Origin: Bacteroidota bacterium | Lineage (GTDB): Bacteria; Bacteroidota; Bacteroidia; Chitinophagales; Chitinophagaceae | Direction of reading: 5' to 3' | Assembly: GCA_023428755.1 (NCBI GenBank) | Contig: JAEYWX010000023.1 | Span: 1 to 64,000, forward strand | Length of the DNA: 64,000 nt | Part shown: positions 8,308-16,369 of the stretch, piece by piece | Position numbering within the stretch: the first letter of the stretch is position 1 | Layout of the letters: each line of letters starts with the position of its first letter | The notes under the pieces: generated by a model | Told to the model about the DNA's origin: nothing | Databases searched by the model: none | The model's input: the letters and a program-made list of their open reading frames with translations, nothing else | Position numbers and translations under genes: made by a program

Positions 8308-8925
8308 TTACCTTGCTGTATTTTTTTTTCCGAAACTGAATACCAAACCCACTGCCGCCTGTTTGGTTTGCGGGATGTAAGTGGGGTTGATCTGCATCGA
8401 TAAATTATCACTTACTTCAAACGCTTTCAAATGTCCGTCAACTGTTGCATCTACCACATTCAATCCCCATAACAACAGAAATGCAAGCACCGAATAATCT
8501 ACATATTGCCGAACACCAATCCTGTATTGCCGTACTGCTTCCGGATCCCGTTGACTGAATCTTGGTTTAATGAGATTGTCATTTGAAGGATCACCATCGA
8601 GCATATTCCGGTAGGCATCTCTTGCATCAACATATTCCCGGTTGTTGTAAATGAAAAAACCGACAGCCGTTCCAAGAGCACCATACACAATGGGAATTTT
8701 CCAATACTTTTTATTGTAGGCTTGTCCCCAACCGGGTATGATGGCAGAACGGATGGTGGCTTTGCGTGGCGAATGTTCTTTTATCAACAGCTTTGATGTT
8801 GATGCCTGCGTTGTGTCGGTTTGCGTGCCTTTGATGGTAGTATCAGGCGTAAGAACTTCTTCCTGCGCCTGCAACTGCGTAAACAAACTGCATTGTAGTA
8901 GTATGAAAAAAACAAATTGCCTCAT
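8308..8925 (-). CDS. DUF5683 domain-containing exported protein
   Basis: This 205-residue protein has a signal peptide ending QLQAQ (about 1-21). The domain is recognised by the segment RSAIIPGWGQAYNKKYWK followed by a glycine-rich hydrophobic stretch (about 76-95) and a second one (about 143-160). The family is widespread in Bacteroidota and has no established function. The gene is 3 bases after parB and 45 before dapB, the usual Bacteroidota neighbourhood, which points to a link with cell division or envelope growth by association only. Confidence 0.85.
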   Translation of the reverse strand: MRQFVFFILLQCSLFTQLQAQEEVLTPDTTIKGTQTDTTQASTSKLLIKEHSPRKATIRSAIIPGWGQAYNKKYWKIPIVYGALGTAVGFFIYNNREYVDARDAYRNMLDGDPSNDNLIKPRFSQRDPEAVRQYRIGVRQYVDYSVLAFLLLWGLNVVDATVDGHLKAFEVSDNLSMQINPTYIPQTKQAAVGLVFSFGKKNTAR

Positions 8926-8928
8926 GTG

Positions 8929-9840
8929 TCATTCAACATCGGTACCCAGTTGTTTCAAGATCTGGTTGAATTGTTCAAGCGAGTAATACTCAATAAAAAT
9001 ACTTCCGTTCCCTTTTTTGCTGTGGCTGAGTTTTACTTTGGTGCCGAATTGCGATGCTAAGTTATCTTCAATCCGTTTAAAAGCCTCGGGCAAACTGCCC
9101 TTTACGGCATTTTTAACAGGTGCTGATTTGTACAACTGGCGCACCAGACTTTCGGTTTGGCGAACCGACAATCCCTTTTCTTTGATATGATGAAATACAT
9201 ACAGTTGCTTGTCAACGGTATCTACATTTATGAGTGCACGTGCATGCCCCATGCTGAGATCACCGGTACGAACAGCCAATTGAATATCGGGTGGCAGTTT
9301 CAGTAAACGGATATAGTTGGTAACCGTAGTTCGGTCTTTTCCCATGCGCTCTGCCACCTGCTCCTGTGTGTAATCCAGTTCTTCCATCAATCGTTTGTAG
9401 CTGAGGGCAATTTCCACTGCATTCAGGTTTTCACGTTGCAGGTTTTCAAGTAAGGCCAGTTCCAGCAGTTCCTGATCGTTGGCCTGGCGTATGTAAGCCG
9501 GAATATCTACCAGCCCCGCCATTTTGGAAGCCCGCCATCTGCGTTCACCGGAGATCAAACGGTATTTGCCGTTGCTCACTTTTGAAACCGTTACGGGCTG
9601 AATAATGTCGTGCATTTTAATGCTGTCAGCCAGCTCTTTCAGGGCCTGCTCATCAAAATCCCGCCGTGGCTGTTTGGGGTTGATGTCAATATCGCTGATG
9701 GGAATGCGAATAATTCCTGTAACGGCTTCGGTTACAGTAGGTTTCAACTGACCGGCCGTTGTTTTCAGGTCTTCATCAATACTTTGCAGCAGGGAACGGA
9801 TTCCCTTTCCTAACGCATCTTTTTTTCCGGGTGTAGACAT
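8929..9840 (-). CDS. parB: Chromosome-partitioning protein ParB
   Basis: This 303-residue protein loads at parS sites and spreads as a CTP-dependent clamp to organise the origin region. The N-terminal ParB domain includes NPKQPRRDF and the CTP-binding box GERRWRAS (98-105). It is followed by LLENLQREN (130-138), a helix-turn-helix (about 158-180, TQEQVAERMGKDRTTVTNYI) and a C-terminal dimerisation region. It heads the minus-strand operon with DUF5683, dapB, two kinases and a regulator. A parA gene would be expected immediately upstream but is absent here; crcB is the next gene. No parS-like palindrome was noticed in the window. Confidence 0.95.
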   Translation of the reverse strand: MSTPGKKDALGKGIRSLLQSIDEDLKTTAGQLKPTVTEAVTGIIRIPISDIDINPKQPRRDFDEQALKELADSIKMHDIIQPVTVSKVSNGKYRLISGERRWRASKMAGLVDIPAYIRQANDQELLELALLENLQRENLNAVEIALSYKRLMEELDYTQEQVAERMGKDRTTVTNYIRLLKLPPDIQLAVRTGDLSMGHARALINVDTVDKQLYVFHHIKEKGLSVRQTESLVRQLYKSAPVKNAVKGSLPEAFKRIEDNLASQFGTKVKLSHSKKGNGSIFIEYYSLEQFNQILKQLGTDVE

Positions 9841-10002
9841 AATATCGTGTTGTTACAGTCTGCGAAGTACCTGAAAAAAAACCAAAAAACAAGGTTGAAA
9901 ACAGTTTGTAGTTGATAGTAGGTAGTTTGAGGTTGCTGCGCTCAAATTTATTCACAAGTTGAAATGCTTAACTAATGCAGTAAAATAGTAAACTGAAAGT
10001 TG

Positions 10003-10037
10003 GGTCTCCCCTCTTGGGAGGGGATTAAGGGGTGGGT
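10003..10037. repeat. REP-like palindromic repeat (CCCCTC/GAGGGG family)
   Basis: A perfect 7-bp hairpin, TCCCCTC (10007-10013) and GAGGGGA (10018-10024) with loop TTGG, is followed by ATTAAGGGGTGGG. Related CCCC/GGGG elements occur at 42065-42143 and near 43168. The gap 9841-10063 between crcB and parB holds no gene. Confidence 0.55.
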
Positions 10038-10063
10038 TAAATGTTATCAATGCGTAATGAAAG

Positions 10064-10426
10064 TTATTTCATCAAGCTATATCCCAACCAGGTGGCAGCC
10101 AATCCCATCATTACACTTCCAAACACATAAAGAAAAAACATCCCGATCCGTTGCTGTTGCAAAAGCGACATACTTTCCAGTGAAAAAGCGGAGAAGGTTG
10201 TAAAGCCGCCACATACACCCGCTGCGAGGAACAGCCGCCAGTTCGTAGCAAAACTTTCGCTGCGCAATGCATACGCAAATACGATCCCGATCACAAAACT
10301 GCCAATCATGTTTACCAGAAAGGTTGCCAGCGGAAAGCTGGCGTGTTTGAACCAAACCGAAAATGCAAACCGCAACATGCTGCCTGCTGCACCACCAAGA
10401 CCAACAAGTAAAAGGTTTCTAAGCAT
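10064..10426 (-). CDS. crcB: Fluoride-specific ion channel CrcB/FluC
   Basis: This 120-residue protein has four predicted transmembrane helices and functions as a dimeric channel that expels fluoride. Family signatures are GGAAGSMLRF near the N-terminus, TFLVNMIGSFVIG in helix 2 and GVCGGFTTFSAFSLE, which holds the Na-binding and Phe-box residues. The start was taken at the ATG at 10426 because the 11 upstream in-frame codons come from an intergenic repeat-like sequence and do not match the family N-terminus. It is a single-copy gene; no crcB riboswitch was recognised upstream. Confidence 0.93.
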   Translation of the reverse strand: MLRNLLLVGLGGAAGSMLRFAFSVWFKHASFPLATFLVNMIGSFVIGIVFAYALRSESFATNWRLFLAAGVCGGFTTFSAFSLESMSLLQQQRIGMFFLYVFGSVMMGLAATWLGYSLMK

Positions 10427-10512
10427 GGGTAAAGTCGTTAGTTGGTAGCCGATAGTCATTAGCCAGCAGTCTTCAAAGACGAATGACTTATAACTAAAGG
10501 CTATTGGCTTTC

Positions 10513-10914
10513 TTACAGGTTTCCCGTAAATGTATAATTGAAATCAACCTGCCAAATACCATCACGCTTGATCACTTTCACCGGCATTTGTTTTTTCTTG
10601 TACGAATTGGAATAATTCACGATCACTACTGTATCGCTAACGGCATCGATTGAATGAATGATGATGGATGAATTTTTATAACCCTCTTTATCTTTCTTGC
10701 TCATTTCATCATTGTATTTTTTCTCGATCACATCGAGTTCATACAAATTCAAACTGTCTTTGATCATTAACTCACGTGCCCAGTCGTAATCGCCATCGAG
10801 TGAACTGCGGATAAATTCACGGGCTGTATCCAGGGCTTCGGCCGGACGTTCTCTTTTTTGCTGGCAGGCATACAGGCTCAGTGCAACAAGCAGGATCAGT
10901 ACAAGTTTCTTCAT
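10513..10914 (-). CDS. Small lipoprotein, DUF4878-like
   Basis: This 133-residue protein has a lipoprotein signal: Lys-Lys, a hydrophobic stretch and lipobox LYAC with Cys17. The mature part (EALDTAREFIRSSLDGDYDWARELM, then a small beta-rich C-terminal half ending KVIKRDGIWQVDF) fits the NTF2-like DUF4878 type of lipoprotein. The ATG at 10914 was chosen over an upstream frame opening at 10998 because it begins the signal peptide. The -7 box just upstream supports this and predicts a very short leader. Function unknown. Confidence 0.7.
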   Translation of the reverse strand: MKKLVLILLVALSLYACQQKRERPAEALDTAREFIRSSLDGDYDWARELMIKDSLNLYELDVIEKKYNDEMSKKDKEGYKNSSIIIHSIDAVSDTVVIVNYSNSYKKKQMPVKVIKRDGIWQVDFNYTFTGNL

Positions 10915-10920
10915 GATGTC

Positions 10921-10928
10921 CAAATGTA
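10921..10928 (-). promoter_or_regulatory. -7 promoter box of the DUF4878-like lipoprotein gene
   Basis: On the minus strand TACATTTG (10928-10921) is a perfect TAnnTTTG box ending only 6 bases before the ATG at 10914, so the transcript would be nearly leaderless. The -33 position is T-rich but not an exact TTTG. Confidence 0.4.
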
Positions 10929-11054
10929 CAAAAGGGATTGATTTATAAAATAGTTTTAACAGGATGATTGATTGCTGATCAGATTGGTGCGGGTGCATGC
11001 GGATGCGTAATTAATAAGTTCAATGGCATCAACTTAATCAACATCATCTGCGGT

Positions 11055-11086
11055 AAAAAAAATCCCGTCTCATTGCTGAAACGGGA
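11055..11086 (-). terminator. Intrinsic terminator downstream of phoH
   Basis: On the minus strand a 10-bp stem (11086-11077 with 11072-11063, one G-U pair) with a 4-nt loop is followed by eight T. It lies about 95 bases after the phoH stop. The intervening 90 bases contain no gene. Confidence 0.8.
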
Positions 11087-11180
11087 AAGGGTGAACTGTT
11101 CCGTTCATTCAGGGTTGCCGGCGGTGAAGCCAACAAATGAATTTTACAGTTCGGTATGCTGGGGTGTAAGTACCAAACAA

Positions 11181-12167
11181 TTAACGTCGGTTTCCATTCG
11201 GCTGTTCCTGGTCGATCTTGTGATCTTTATCATACGCCCTGATAATGGCTTTCACCAAACGGTGACGAACCACATCTTCTTCATCCAGTTCAATATGACT
11301 GATGCCGTCGATATTCTTTAAAATGCGGATACCTTTTTCCAAACCACTGCGTTGATTTTTTGGAAGATCCACCTGCGTCATGTCACCGGTAATGATGGCT
11401 TTTGCATTGGCACCAATACGGGTGAGGAACATTTTTAACTGCAGATCAGTTGTGTTCTGCGCCTCATCCAATATAATGAATGCATTGTCAAGCGTACGTC
11501 CACGCATATAAGCCAGCGGAGCAATTTCTATTACACGTGTGCTCATGTAATAACCAAGTTTATCAGCAGGGATCATATCATCCAACGCATCATATAACGG
11601 ACGGAGATACGGATCGATCTTTTCTTTGAGATCACCGGGTAAGAAACCAAGACTTTCACCTGCTTCTACCGCCGGACGTGTAAGAATGATCTTCTTTACC
11701 AGTTTGTTCTTTAATGCACGAACTGCCAATGCAACAGCGGTATAGGTTTTACCGGTACCGGCCGGGCCAATGGCAAATACAATGTCGTTCTTGTCTGCAG
11801 CCGCCACCATCTTTTTCTGGTTCTGCGTGCGTGCACGAACAGTGCGGCCGTTGGGTCCAAACACCAGCACTTCGCTGGGGTTGCGTTCTACAAATGCATC
11901 AATCGTTTCCTGGTCGTCGCCGCCAAGAATTTGTTCAAAATAATTTTCGCTGAGTTGTCCGTTCCGCTCTAAGTATGCAATCAGCAGATCAATTTTTTCT
12001 TTGGCCTGGTCAACCTGTTCGGGGCTGCCACTGAGTTTGATCTGTGTGCCACGTGATAAAATTTTTAAAAGCGGAAATTTCTTTTTGAGGAGATCGAGCT
12101 TGCCGTTGTTTACACCAAAAAATTCAATCGGGTTAACGGTTTCGAGGTTGATGATTGTTTCAGTCAA
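11181..12167 (-). CDS. phoH: PhoH-family ATPase
   Basis: This 328-residue cytosolic protein has an N-terminal KH-like segment (about 10-65) and a P-loop ATPase domain with Walker A GPAGTGKT (134-141) and Walker B IILDEAQN (231-238). Sensor motif ITGDMTQVDLP and RSGLEKG are also present. PhoH/YbeZ proteins act in RNA metabolism and ribosome maturation, usually with the YbeY endonuclease, which is not in this window. Length and domain order are typical. It is transcribed alone and followed by a strong terminator. Confidence 0.95.
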   Translation of the reverse strand: MTETIINLETVNPIEFFGVNNGKLDLLKKKFPLLKILSRGTQIKLSGSPEQVDQAKEKIDLLIAYLERNGQLSENYFEQILGGDDQETIDAFVERNPSEVLVFGPNGRTVRARTQNQKKMVAAADKNDIVFAIGPAGTGKTYTAVALAVRALKNKLVKKIILTRPAVEAGESLGFLPGDLKEKIDPYLRPLYDALDDMIPADKLGYYMSTRVIEIAPLAYMRGRTLDNAFIILDEAQNTTDLQLKMFLTRIGANAKAIITGDMTQVDLPKNQRSGLEKGIRILKNIDGISHIELDEEDVVRHRLVKAIIRAYDKDHKIDQEQPNGNRR

Positions 12168-12251
12168 AGTTTTTTCAGTTTAGCGGTCGGTACCGGAATA
12201 ATGTTTACTACGTGTGGCCTTGGCGTAGCAGTACGATTTCAGAACCAAACC

Positions 12252-12503
12252 ATGTTCACAATAAAGCAGCATTTGTACAATGATACTTCTAACCCTTCCA
12301 TCTGTATCCAATATTACTTATTGGAAATCAATTTTCATAAAGGTACTTATTCACAGCATGTGGAAACGTTAACGGTGGGTGAAGATTTTTTTTCGGTAGT
12401 TGAAATACCTGCAGTTGTGAACGGCGTATATGCATTTGCAGTTGTGAGGCAGAAAAACAAAGCATCGATTGCAGAGAGAGCACGCATCATGCAGTTGGCA
12501 TAG
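12252..12503 (+). CDS. Hypothetical small protein
   Basis: An 83-residue reading frame from the ATG at 12252; an earlier in-frame ATG at 12201 is possible. It contains no signal peptide or known motif. The amino-acid mix is protein-like (YYLLEINF, FFSVVEIPAV, YAFAVVRQKNK). It fills the otherwise empty 420-base gap between the divergent phoH and DUF4403 genes. It may be a real small gene or a chance frame. Confidence 0.35.
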   Translation: MFTIKQHLYNDTSNPSICIQYYLLEINFHKGTYSQHVETLTVGEDFFSVVEIPAVVNGVYAFAVVRQKNKASIAERARIMQLA

Positions 12504-12590
12504 TAATCGCAACGGATTACTGTAGTTCGATGTTTTGCAGCAGATGCAGACAGAAAGCAGTAAATTGTTGAACTGGTCATATACGCTTAC

Positions 12591-13337
12591 ATGAAATTAT
12601 CGCCTGCCATATCGTTTGTTATTGTTACCGCACTTGTATCAGCAGGATGCAGGGGTTGCTTTCAACAAAATATCGTGCAGAAGCCAAAGCCGGTAACAGA
12701 CAGTGTCAACATTGATCTTCCGCTTTCTACATTTAATCTTCCTGTGCGTTATGAGTTGCAGAATTTTGAAACATGGATCAACCAGGTGATCAAAGGAAAA
12801 TTTCTTGAAACAGTGATCAATCCACTGAACGATGAACGGGATGAAGCCAAACTGAACTTAATAAAGACAGGACGTATCCAAATCAGTTCAAAACGAGAAC
12901 AACTTGTGTGCATTGTTCCTTTGCAACTGGAAGCTGTTTTGTTAAAAAGCAGAATGGGGAAAGGACTTACCAATTCGGCCGATACGATGTTTGCAACTGT
13001 GAACATTCAGTTGTCAACACCTGTGTCGTTAGATCAACGGTGGAACCTGGTTACATCGTTTACAATTGATGATTTGAAATGGATCAAAGAACCTGTTTTC
13101 CGGGTAGGGCCATTTAAAAAGAATCTCAAAAAGAAAATCAATGCATGGTTGCAGGAAAATGAACGAACACTTACTGCTACAATTGATTCGGAGATCAATA
13201 AAACGGTAACGATGCGTGCTGCCTTAGCAAAAGTGTGGCGTGATCTGCAAAAGCCCATGATGATTCATAAAAGAGCGCCCATTGTGTGGATCAATTTTAA
13301 CTGCACCTCGATAGAAGGACGAATTGAATTGAATTGA
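12591..13337 (+). CDS. DUF4403-family protein, N-terminal half (frame broken)
   Basis: This 248-residue product begins with a lipoprotein-like signal (hydrophobic stretch then SAGC). It continues with the N-terminal half of a DUF4403 protein, a BPI-like lipid-binding-fold family of unknown function, usually about 450-500 residues. Recognisable parts are LPVRYELQNFETWIN and SFTIDDLKWIKEPVFRVGPF. The frame ends at a TGA inside a tandem GAATT repeat, while the missing half continues in another frame. The join reads naturally if one 5-base unit is removed, giving one protein of 483 residues. So this is a frameshifted, possibly phase-variable, gene rather than two genes. Confidence 0.7.
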   Translation: MKLSPAISFVIVTALVSAGCRGCFQQNIVQKPKPVTDSVNIDLPLSTFNLPVRYELQNFETWINQVIKGKFLETVINPLNDERDEAKLNLIKTGRIQISSKREQLVCIVPLQLEAVLLKSRMGKGLTNSADTMFATVNIQLSTPVSLDQRWNLVTSFTIDDLKWIKEPVFRVGPFKKNLKKKINAWLQENERTLTATIDSEINKTVTMRAALAKVWRDLQKPMMIHKRAPIVWINFNCTSIEGRIELN

Positions 13338-13339
13338 AT
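13320..13339. repeat. Pentanucleotide tandem repeat GAATT inside the DUF4403 gene
   Basis: Three perfect GAATT units and a fourth partial unit (GAAT) occupy 13321-13339. The repeat spans the exact point where the reading frame changes. Loss of one 5-base unit joins frames as ...IEGRIELNDSAII... without a stop. Confidence 0.85.
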
Positions 13340-14047
13340 GATTCAGCCATTATCTGCCAAACAAGAGTGCTGGCAAAAACACATATGCTCACCGATACTT
13401 CCTTGCTGCCTGCTGTACAACCATTTCCTGCATACCGGTTACTGAAAGAAACCAATACCGCATCGGATATTCACTTATATGCATTTTCCTCATTTGATGA
13501 GATCAATGAAGAATTGAATAAACAGTTAACAGGAAAATCATTTACGACGGAAGGTTATTCATTAAATATTAAATCGATGCACGCCTATGCATCGGAAGAA
13601 GGTATTTCCATTGAAGTGGTAACAAGCCGTGACATCAAAGGCAAGCTGATTGCAAGTGGCCGGCTTGAATTTGATGCGGAAACACAAACACTTATGATCC
13701 GCAATTTTGATTATGCTGTAAGCAGTAATAGTGCATTAGTAAATGCGGGTGATCTGTTGCTGCACCAACAGGTGAAAGATACCATTGCTTCACGGCTGAT
13801 AATTGGGATGGGCAATTTAATTGATACTGTGCCGCAACTGGTTGAAGCAGCGATCGCAAAAGGAAAATCGAGTGATAAGATCGATCTGCAATTCGATCAC
13901 CTCGAAGTTAATCATTGTGAGATTTTGATGGGGGCGGGTGGAATTCATTTTATGATTCATGCAGAAGCAACGGCGGGTATTGTACTCAAAAAATTAAAAC
14001 CGGGGAAACGTTTGCGGATCAAAAAAATGCACACGCAAACAAAATGA
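13334..14047 (+). CDS. DUF4403-family protein, C-terminal half (frame broken)
   Basis: This frame can begin at a TTG at 13334 and encodes 237 residues. The sequence (IKGKLIASGRLEFDAETQTLMIRNFDY..., then KDTIASRLIIGMGNLIDTVPQLVEAAI) is the expected C-terminal half of a DUF4403 protein. It has no signal peptide of its own and no promoter, so alone it would be a cytoplasmic fragment. It most likely belongs to the preceding reading frame through a 5-base length change in the GAATT repeat. A sequencing error is the simplest alternative. Confidence 0.65.
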   Translation: MNDSAIICQTRVLAKTHMLTDTSLLPAVQPFPAYRLLKETNTASDIHLYAFSSFDEINEELNKQLTGKSFTTEGYSLNIKSMHAYASEEGISIEVVTSRDIKGKLIASGRLEFDAETQTLMIRNFDYAVSSNSALVNAGDLLLHQQVKDTIASRLIIGMGNLIDTVPQLVEAAIAKGKSSDKIDLQFDHLEVNHCEILMGAGGIHFMIHAEATAGIVLKKLKPGKRLRIKKMHTQTK

Positions 14048-14106
14048 ACAGAAAGAGTTAAAATGAAAATTGAACCTGCCTTTCGATCCCTTATTTTTAC
14101 AGCATC

Positions 14107-14949
14107 ATGGCGCTGTATTTTTCTTCTTTGAACTCGGGCAGTAATGCCAATTGTTATTATATCGGTAATGGTAATGGAGCCATACTTGTTGACGCAGGCC
14201 TCTCTTGTAAAGAAACAGAGAAACGAATGCATCGCCTGGGACTGAAGATGGAGCAGGTGAAAGCGGTATTTATTTCGCATGAACACAGCGATCATATTGC
14301 CGGACTGCAAACGCTGAGTAAAAAATACCAACTGCCGGTTTACATTACGCAGAAAACATTGGCGAATTCCAATCTTGTGATTGATGAACAGCTTATTCGT
14401 TATTTCAGAAAAAACGAACTGGTTACTGTTGCCGATCTGCAGGTAAAATGTTTCAGTAAATCGCATGATGCGGCCGATCCGCACAGCTTTATGATCAGTA
14501 ATGGATCGGTCAATATTTCTGTGATCACAGATATTGGGTATGCCTGCAAAGAAGTGCTGCATTATTTTAAGCAGAGCCATGTTGCATTTCTTGAATCGAA
14601 TTATTGTGAAGACATGCTGGCCAACGGCAGTTATCCGTATCATCTCAAAAAACGGATCAGCAGCGATGAAGGTCACCTGTCAAATCAACAGGCATTGGAT
14701 GTGTTTTTGAATTACCGGACGCCGCAACTCAGTCATTTGATCTTATCGCATCTGTCAAAAAATAATAACAACCCGGAGTTGGTGGATGCATTGTTTCAAC
14801 CGCATGCAGGCGATACAAAAGTGATTGTAGCTTCACGTTACGAAGAGTCGGAATTGTTTTGTATTGATGGAGTACCTGCTGTTGCACGACGTTCATTACT
14901 CAAAAAGAAAAAGCCACAGCCCGATCAAAATCAACTGCGTTTGTTTTAA
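14107..14949 (+). CDS. MBL-fold metallo-hydrolase, YycJ/WalJ-like
   Basis: This 280-residue protein of the metallo-beta-lactamase fold has metal-binding motif SHEHSDH with H58, H60, D62 and H63. An opening strand is followed by SGSNANCYYIGNGNGAILVDAG, typical of the YycJ/WalJ group. Further ligands are likely in KSHDAADP, DIGY and the C-terminal HLS segments. WalJ-like proteins are proposed nucleases or phosphodiesterases coupled to cell-wall and replication processes. The next gene, also a metal-dependent hydrolase, starts 17 bases later, so these are probably co-transcribed with tcdA. Confidence 0.88.
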   Translation: MALYFSSLNSGSNANCYYIGNGNGAILVDAGLSCKETEKRMHRLGLKMEQVKAVFISHEHSDHIAGLQTLSKKYQLPVYITQKTLANSNLVIDEQLIRYFRKNELVTVADLQVKCFSKSHDAADPHSFMISNGSVNISVITDIGYACKEVLHYFKQSHVAFLESNYCEDMLANGSYPYHLKKRISSDEGHLSNQQALDVFLNYRTPQLSHLILSHLSKNNNNPELVDALFQPHAGDTKVIVASRYEESELFCIDGVPAVARRSLLKKKKPQPDQNQLRLF

Positions 14950-14966
14950 CGATTCAATTTGTTCAA

Positions 14967-15632
14967 TTGTACATCAACGTTCATACACATCACACAAAAC
15001 CGGTTGAAGGAATTATCAGCATCGGCAACCTGTACAAAAATTTTGACAGCATTGAAGCCGATAGTTTGTATTCGGTGGGGTTGCATCCATGGTTTATTGC
15101 TGCGGCAACATGGGAGCAAGAGTTTGAAATGGTAAAAGAAAAATGTCGCCTGCAAAATGTTGTAGCTGTGGGTGAAGCTGGATTGGATAAAGTATGTGCT
15201 ACTGATTTTTCATTTCAGCAAACTGTCTTTGCTGCACATATACAACTGGCGAATGAATTGCAAAAACCATTGATCGTTCATTGTGTGCGTGCACATGCAG
15301 AGGCAATGCAGTTGCTGAAACAGCAACAGGTAAATGTTCCCGTTTTGTTTCATGGATTTACCAAAAGTAAAGAACTGGCCTTGCAATTACTGGCGCAGGG
15401 GTATTATGTATCATTTGGTCATGGGTTGATAAAAGAAAATGTGCGTGCTGTTTTAGCAGCATTGCCATTGGAACAGGTGTTGCTGGAAACGGATAACAGC
15501 ACAGCATCGATCGAAGAAATTTATACACTTGCAGCTTCGGCTTTTCAAATTGACGAAGATTCGCTTAGTTTGCAGCTTTTGAAAAATGCGGTCAAAGTAT
15601 TTGGCACAGTAATAATACAAAAAGATGAATGA
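14967..15632 (+). CDS. TatD-family metal-dependent hydrolase
   Basis: This 221-residue protein has a TIM-barrel amidohydrolase pattern. It shows paired His near the N-terminus (NVHTHH), GEAGLD with the metal-bridging Glu, IVHCVRAH, FHGFT and the late Asp in LLETDNS. TatD proteins are metal-dependent DNases or exonucleases. It starts with TTG at 14967, because no in-frame ATG precedes the VHTHH motif. It overlaps the start of tcdA by 8 bases, so the two are translationally coupled. It is shorter than E. coli TatD (about 260). Confidence 0.88.
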   Translation: MYINVHTHHTKPVEGIISIGNLYKNFDSIEADSLYSVGLHPWFIAAATWEQEFEMVKEKCRLQNVVAVGEAGLDKVCATDFSFQQTVFAAHIQLANELQKPLIVHCVRAHAEAMQLLKQQQVNVPVLFHGFTKSKELALQLLAQGYYVSFGHGLIKENVRAVLAALPLEQVLLETDNSTASIEEIYTLAASAFQIDEDSLSLQLLKNAVKVFGTVIIQKDE

Positions 15633-16362
15633 TATTTCCTGGCTTTCACGCACCAGTTTATTGATCGGCGAAGAAACCGTTCGAGCTCTTACCAAAAAGC
15701 ATGTAATGATTGTGGGTATGGGTGGCGTGGGTTCGTTTGCGGCAGAGTTTATTGCACGCAGCGGTATTGGTAAAATGACGATCATTGATGGTGATGTGGT
15801 TGACCCTACAAACCGCAACCGTCAATTGCCTGCATTGGCAACCAATCATGGTGTATCAAAAGCATTGATCATGGCCGAACGTTTACAGGCCATCAATCCG
15901 GAACTGGAGTTGAATGTGGTAAAAGAATTTGTAAACCCGGAAATGGTGCTGCAACAACTTTCTTACAAACCCGATTACGTGATTGATGCTATTGACAGTA
16001 TTACACCCAAAATCACATTCATCCGCATGGCATATGAAAGCAAGTTGCCCTTGGTTAGCAGCATGGGTGCCGGCGCAAAACTTGATCCTACACAGTTACG
16101 GGTGGTGGATATTTCAAAAACCTATAATTGTCCGTTTGCACAGCAGATACGCAAGAATTTAAAGAATCATGGTATTCGTCGAGGAGTGAAAGTGGTATTC
16201 TCTCCTGAAGAACCGATCAAAGAAAGTTTGATGCTGACGGATGGAAAAAATTATAAAAAGTCGGCGTATGGAACTATCTCATATCTGCCTGCGGTATTTG
16301 GTGCCACTACAGCTTCTGTAGTGATACGTGATTTGATGAAGCAAATAAAGGAAGGAGCGTAA
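15625..16362 (+). CDS. tcdA: tRNA threonylcarbamoyladenosine dehydratase TcdA
   Basis: This 245-residue E1-like ThiF-family enzyme has the nucleotide-binding loop GMGGVGSFAAE (about 32-42), the downstream IDGDVVDPTNRNRQ motif and DAIDSITPKI. It uses ATP to cyclise t6A to ct6A at tRNA position 37. SSMGAGAKLDPTQ and YGTISYLPAVFG are typical of TcdA/CsdL. It overlaps the TatD gene by 8 bases and is followed after 7 bases by a small unknown gene. Confidence 0.92.
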   Translation: MNDISWLSRTSLLIGEETVRALTKKHVMIVGMGGVGSFAAEFIARSGIGKMTIIDGDVVDPTNRNRQLPALATNHGVSKALIMAERLQAINPELELNVVKEFVNPEMVLQQLSYKPDYVIDAIDSITPKITFIRMAYESKLPLVSSMGAGAKLDPTQLRVVDISKTYNCPFAQQIRKNLKNHGIRRGVKVVFSPEEPIKESLMLTDGKNYKKSAYGTISYLPAVFGATTASVVIRDLMKQIKEGA

Positions 16363-16369
16363 GTATAAT

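Noticed and set aside
10064..10459. Longer crcB start at 10459
   Set aside because: The extra 11 codons come from a repeat-like intergenic sequence and the family begins at the ATG at 10426.
13957..14676. Antisense frame of 239 codons across the DUF4403 and WalJ-like genes
   Set aside because: It opposes two well-supported genes, has no family features and a composition typical of a codon shadow.
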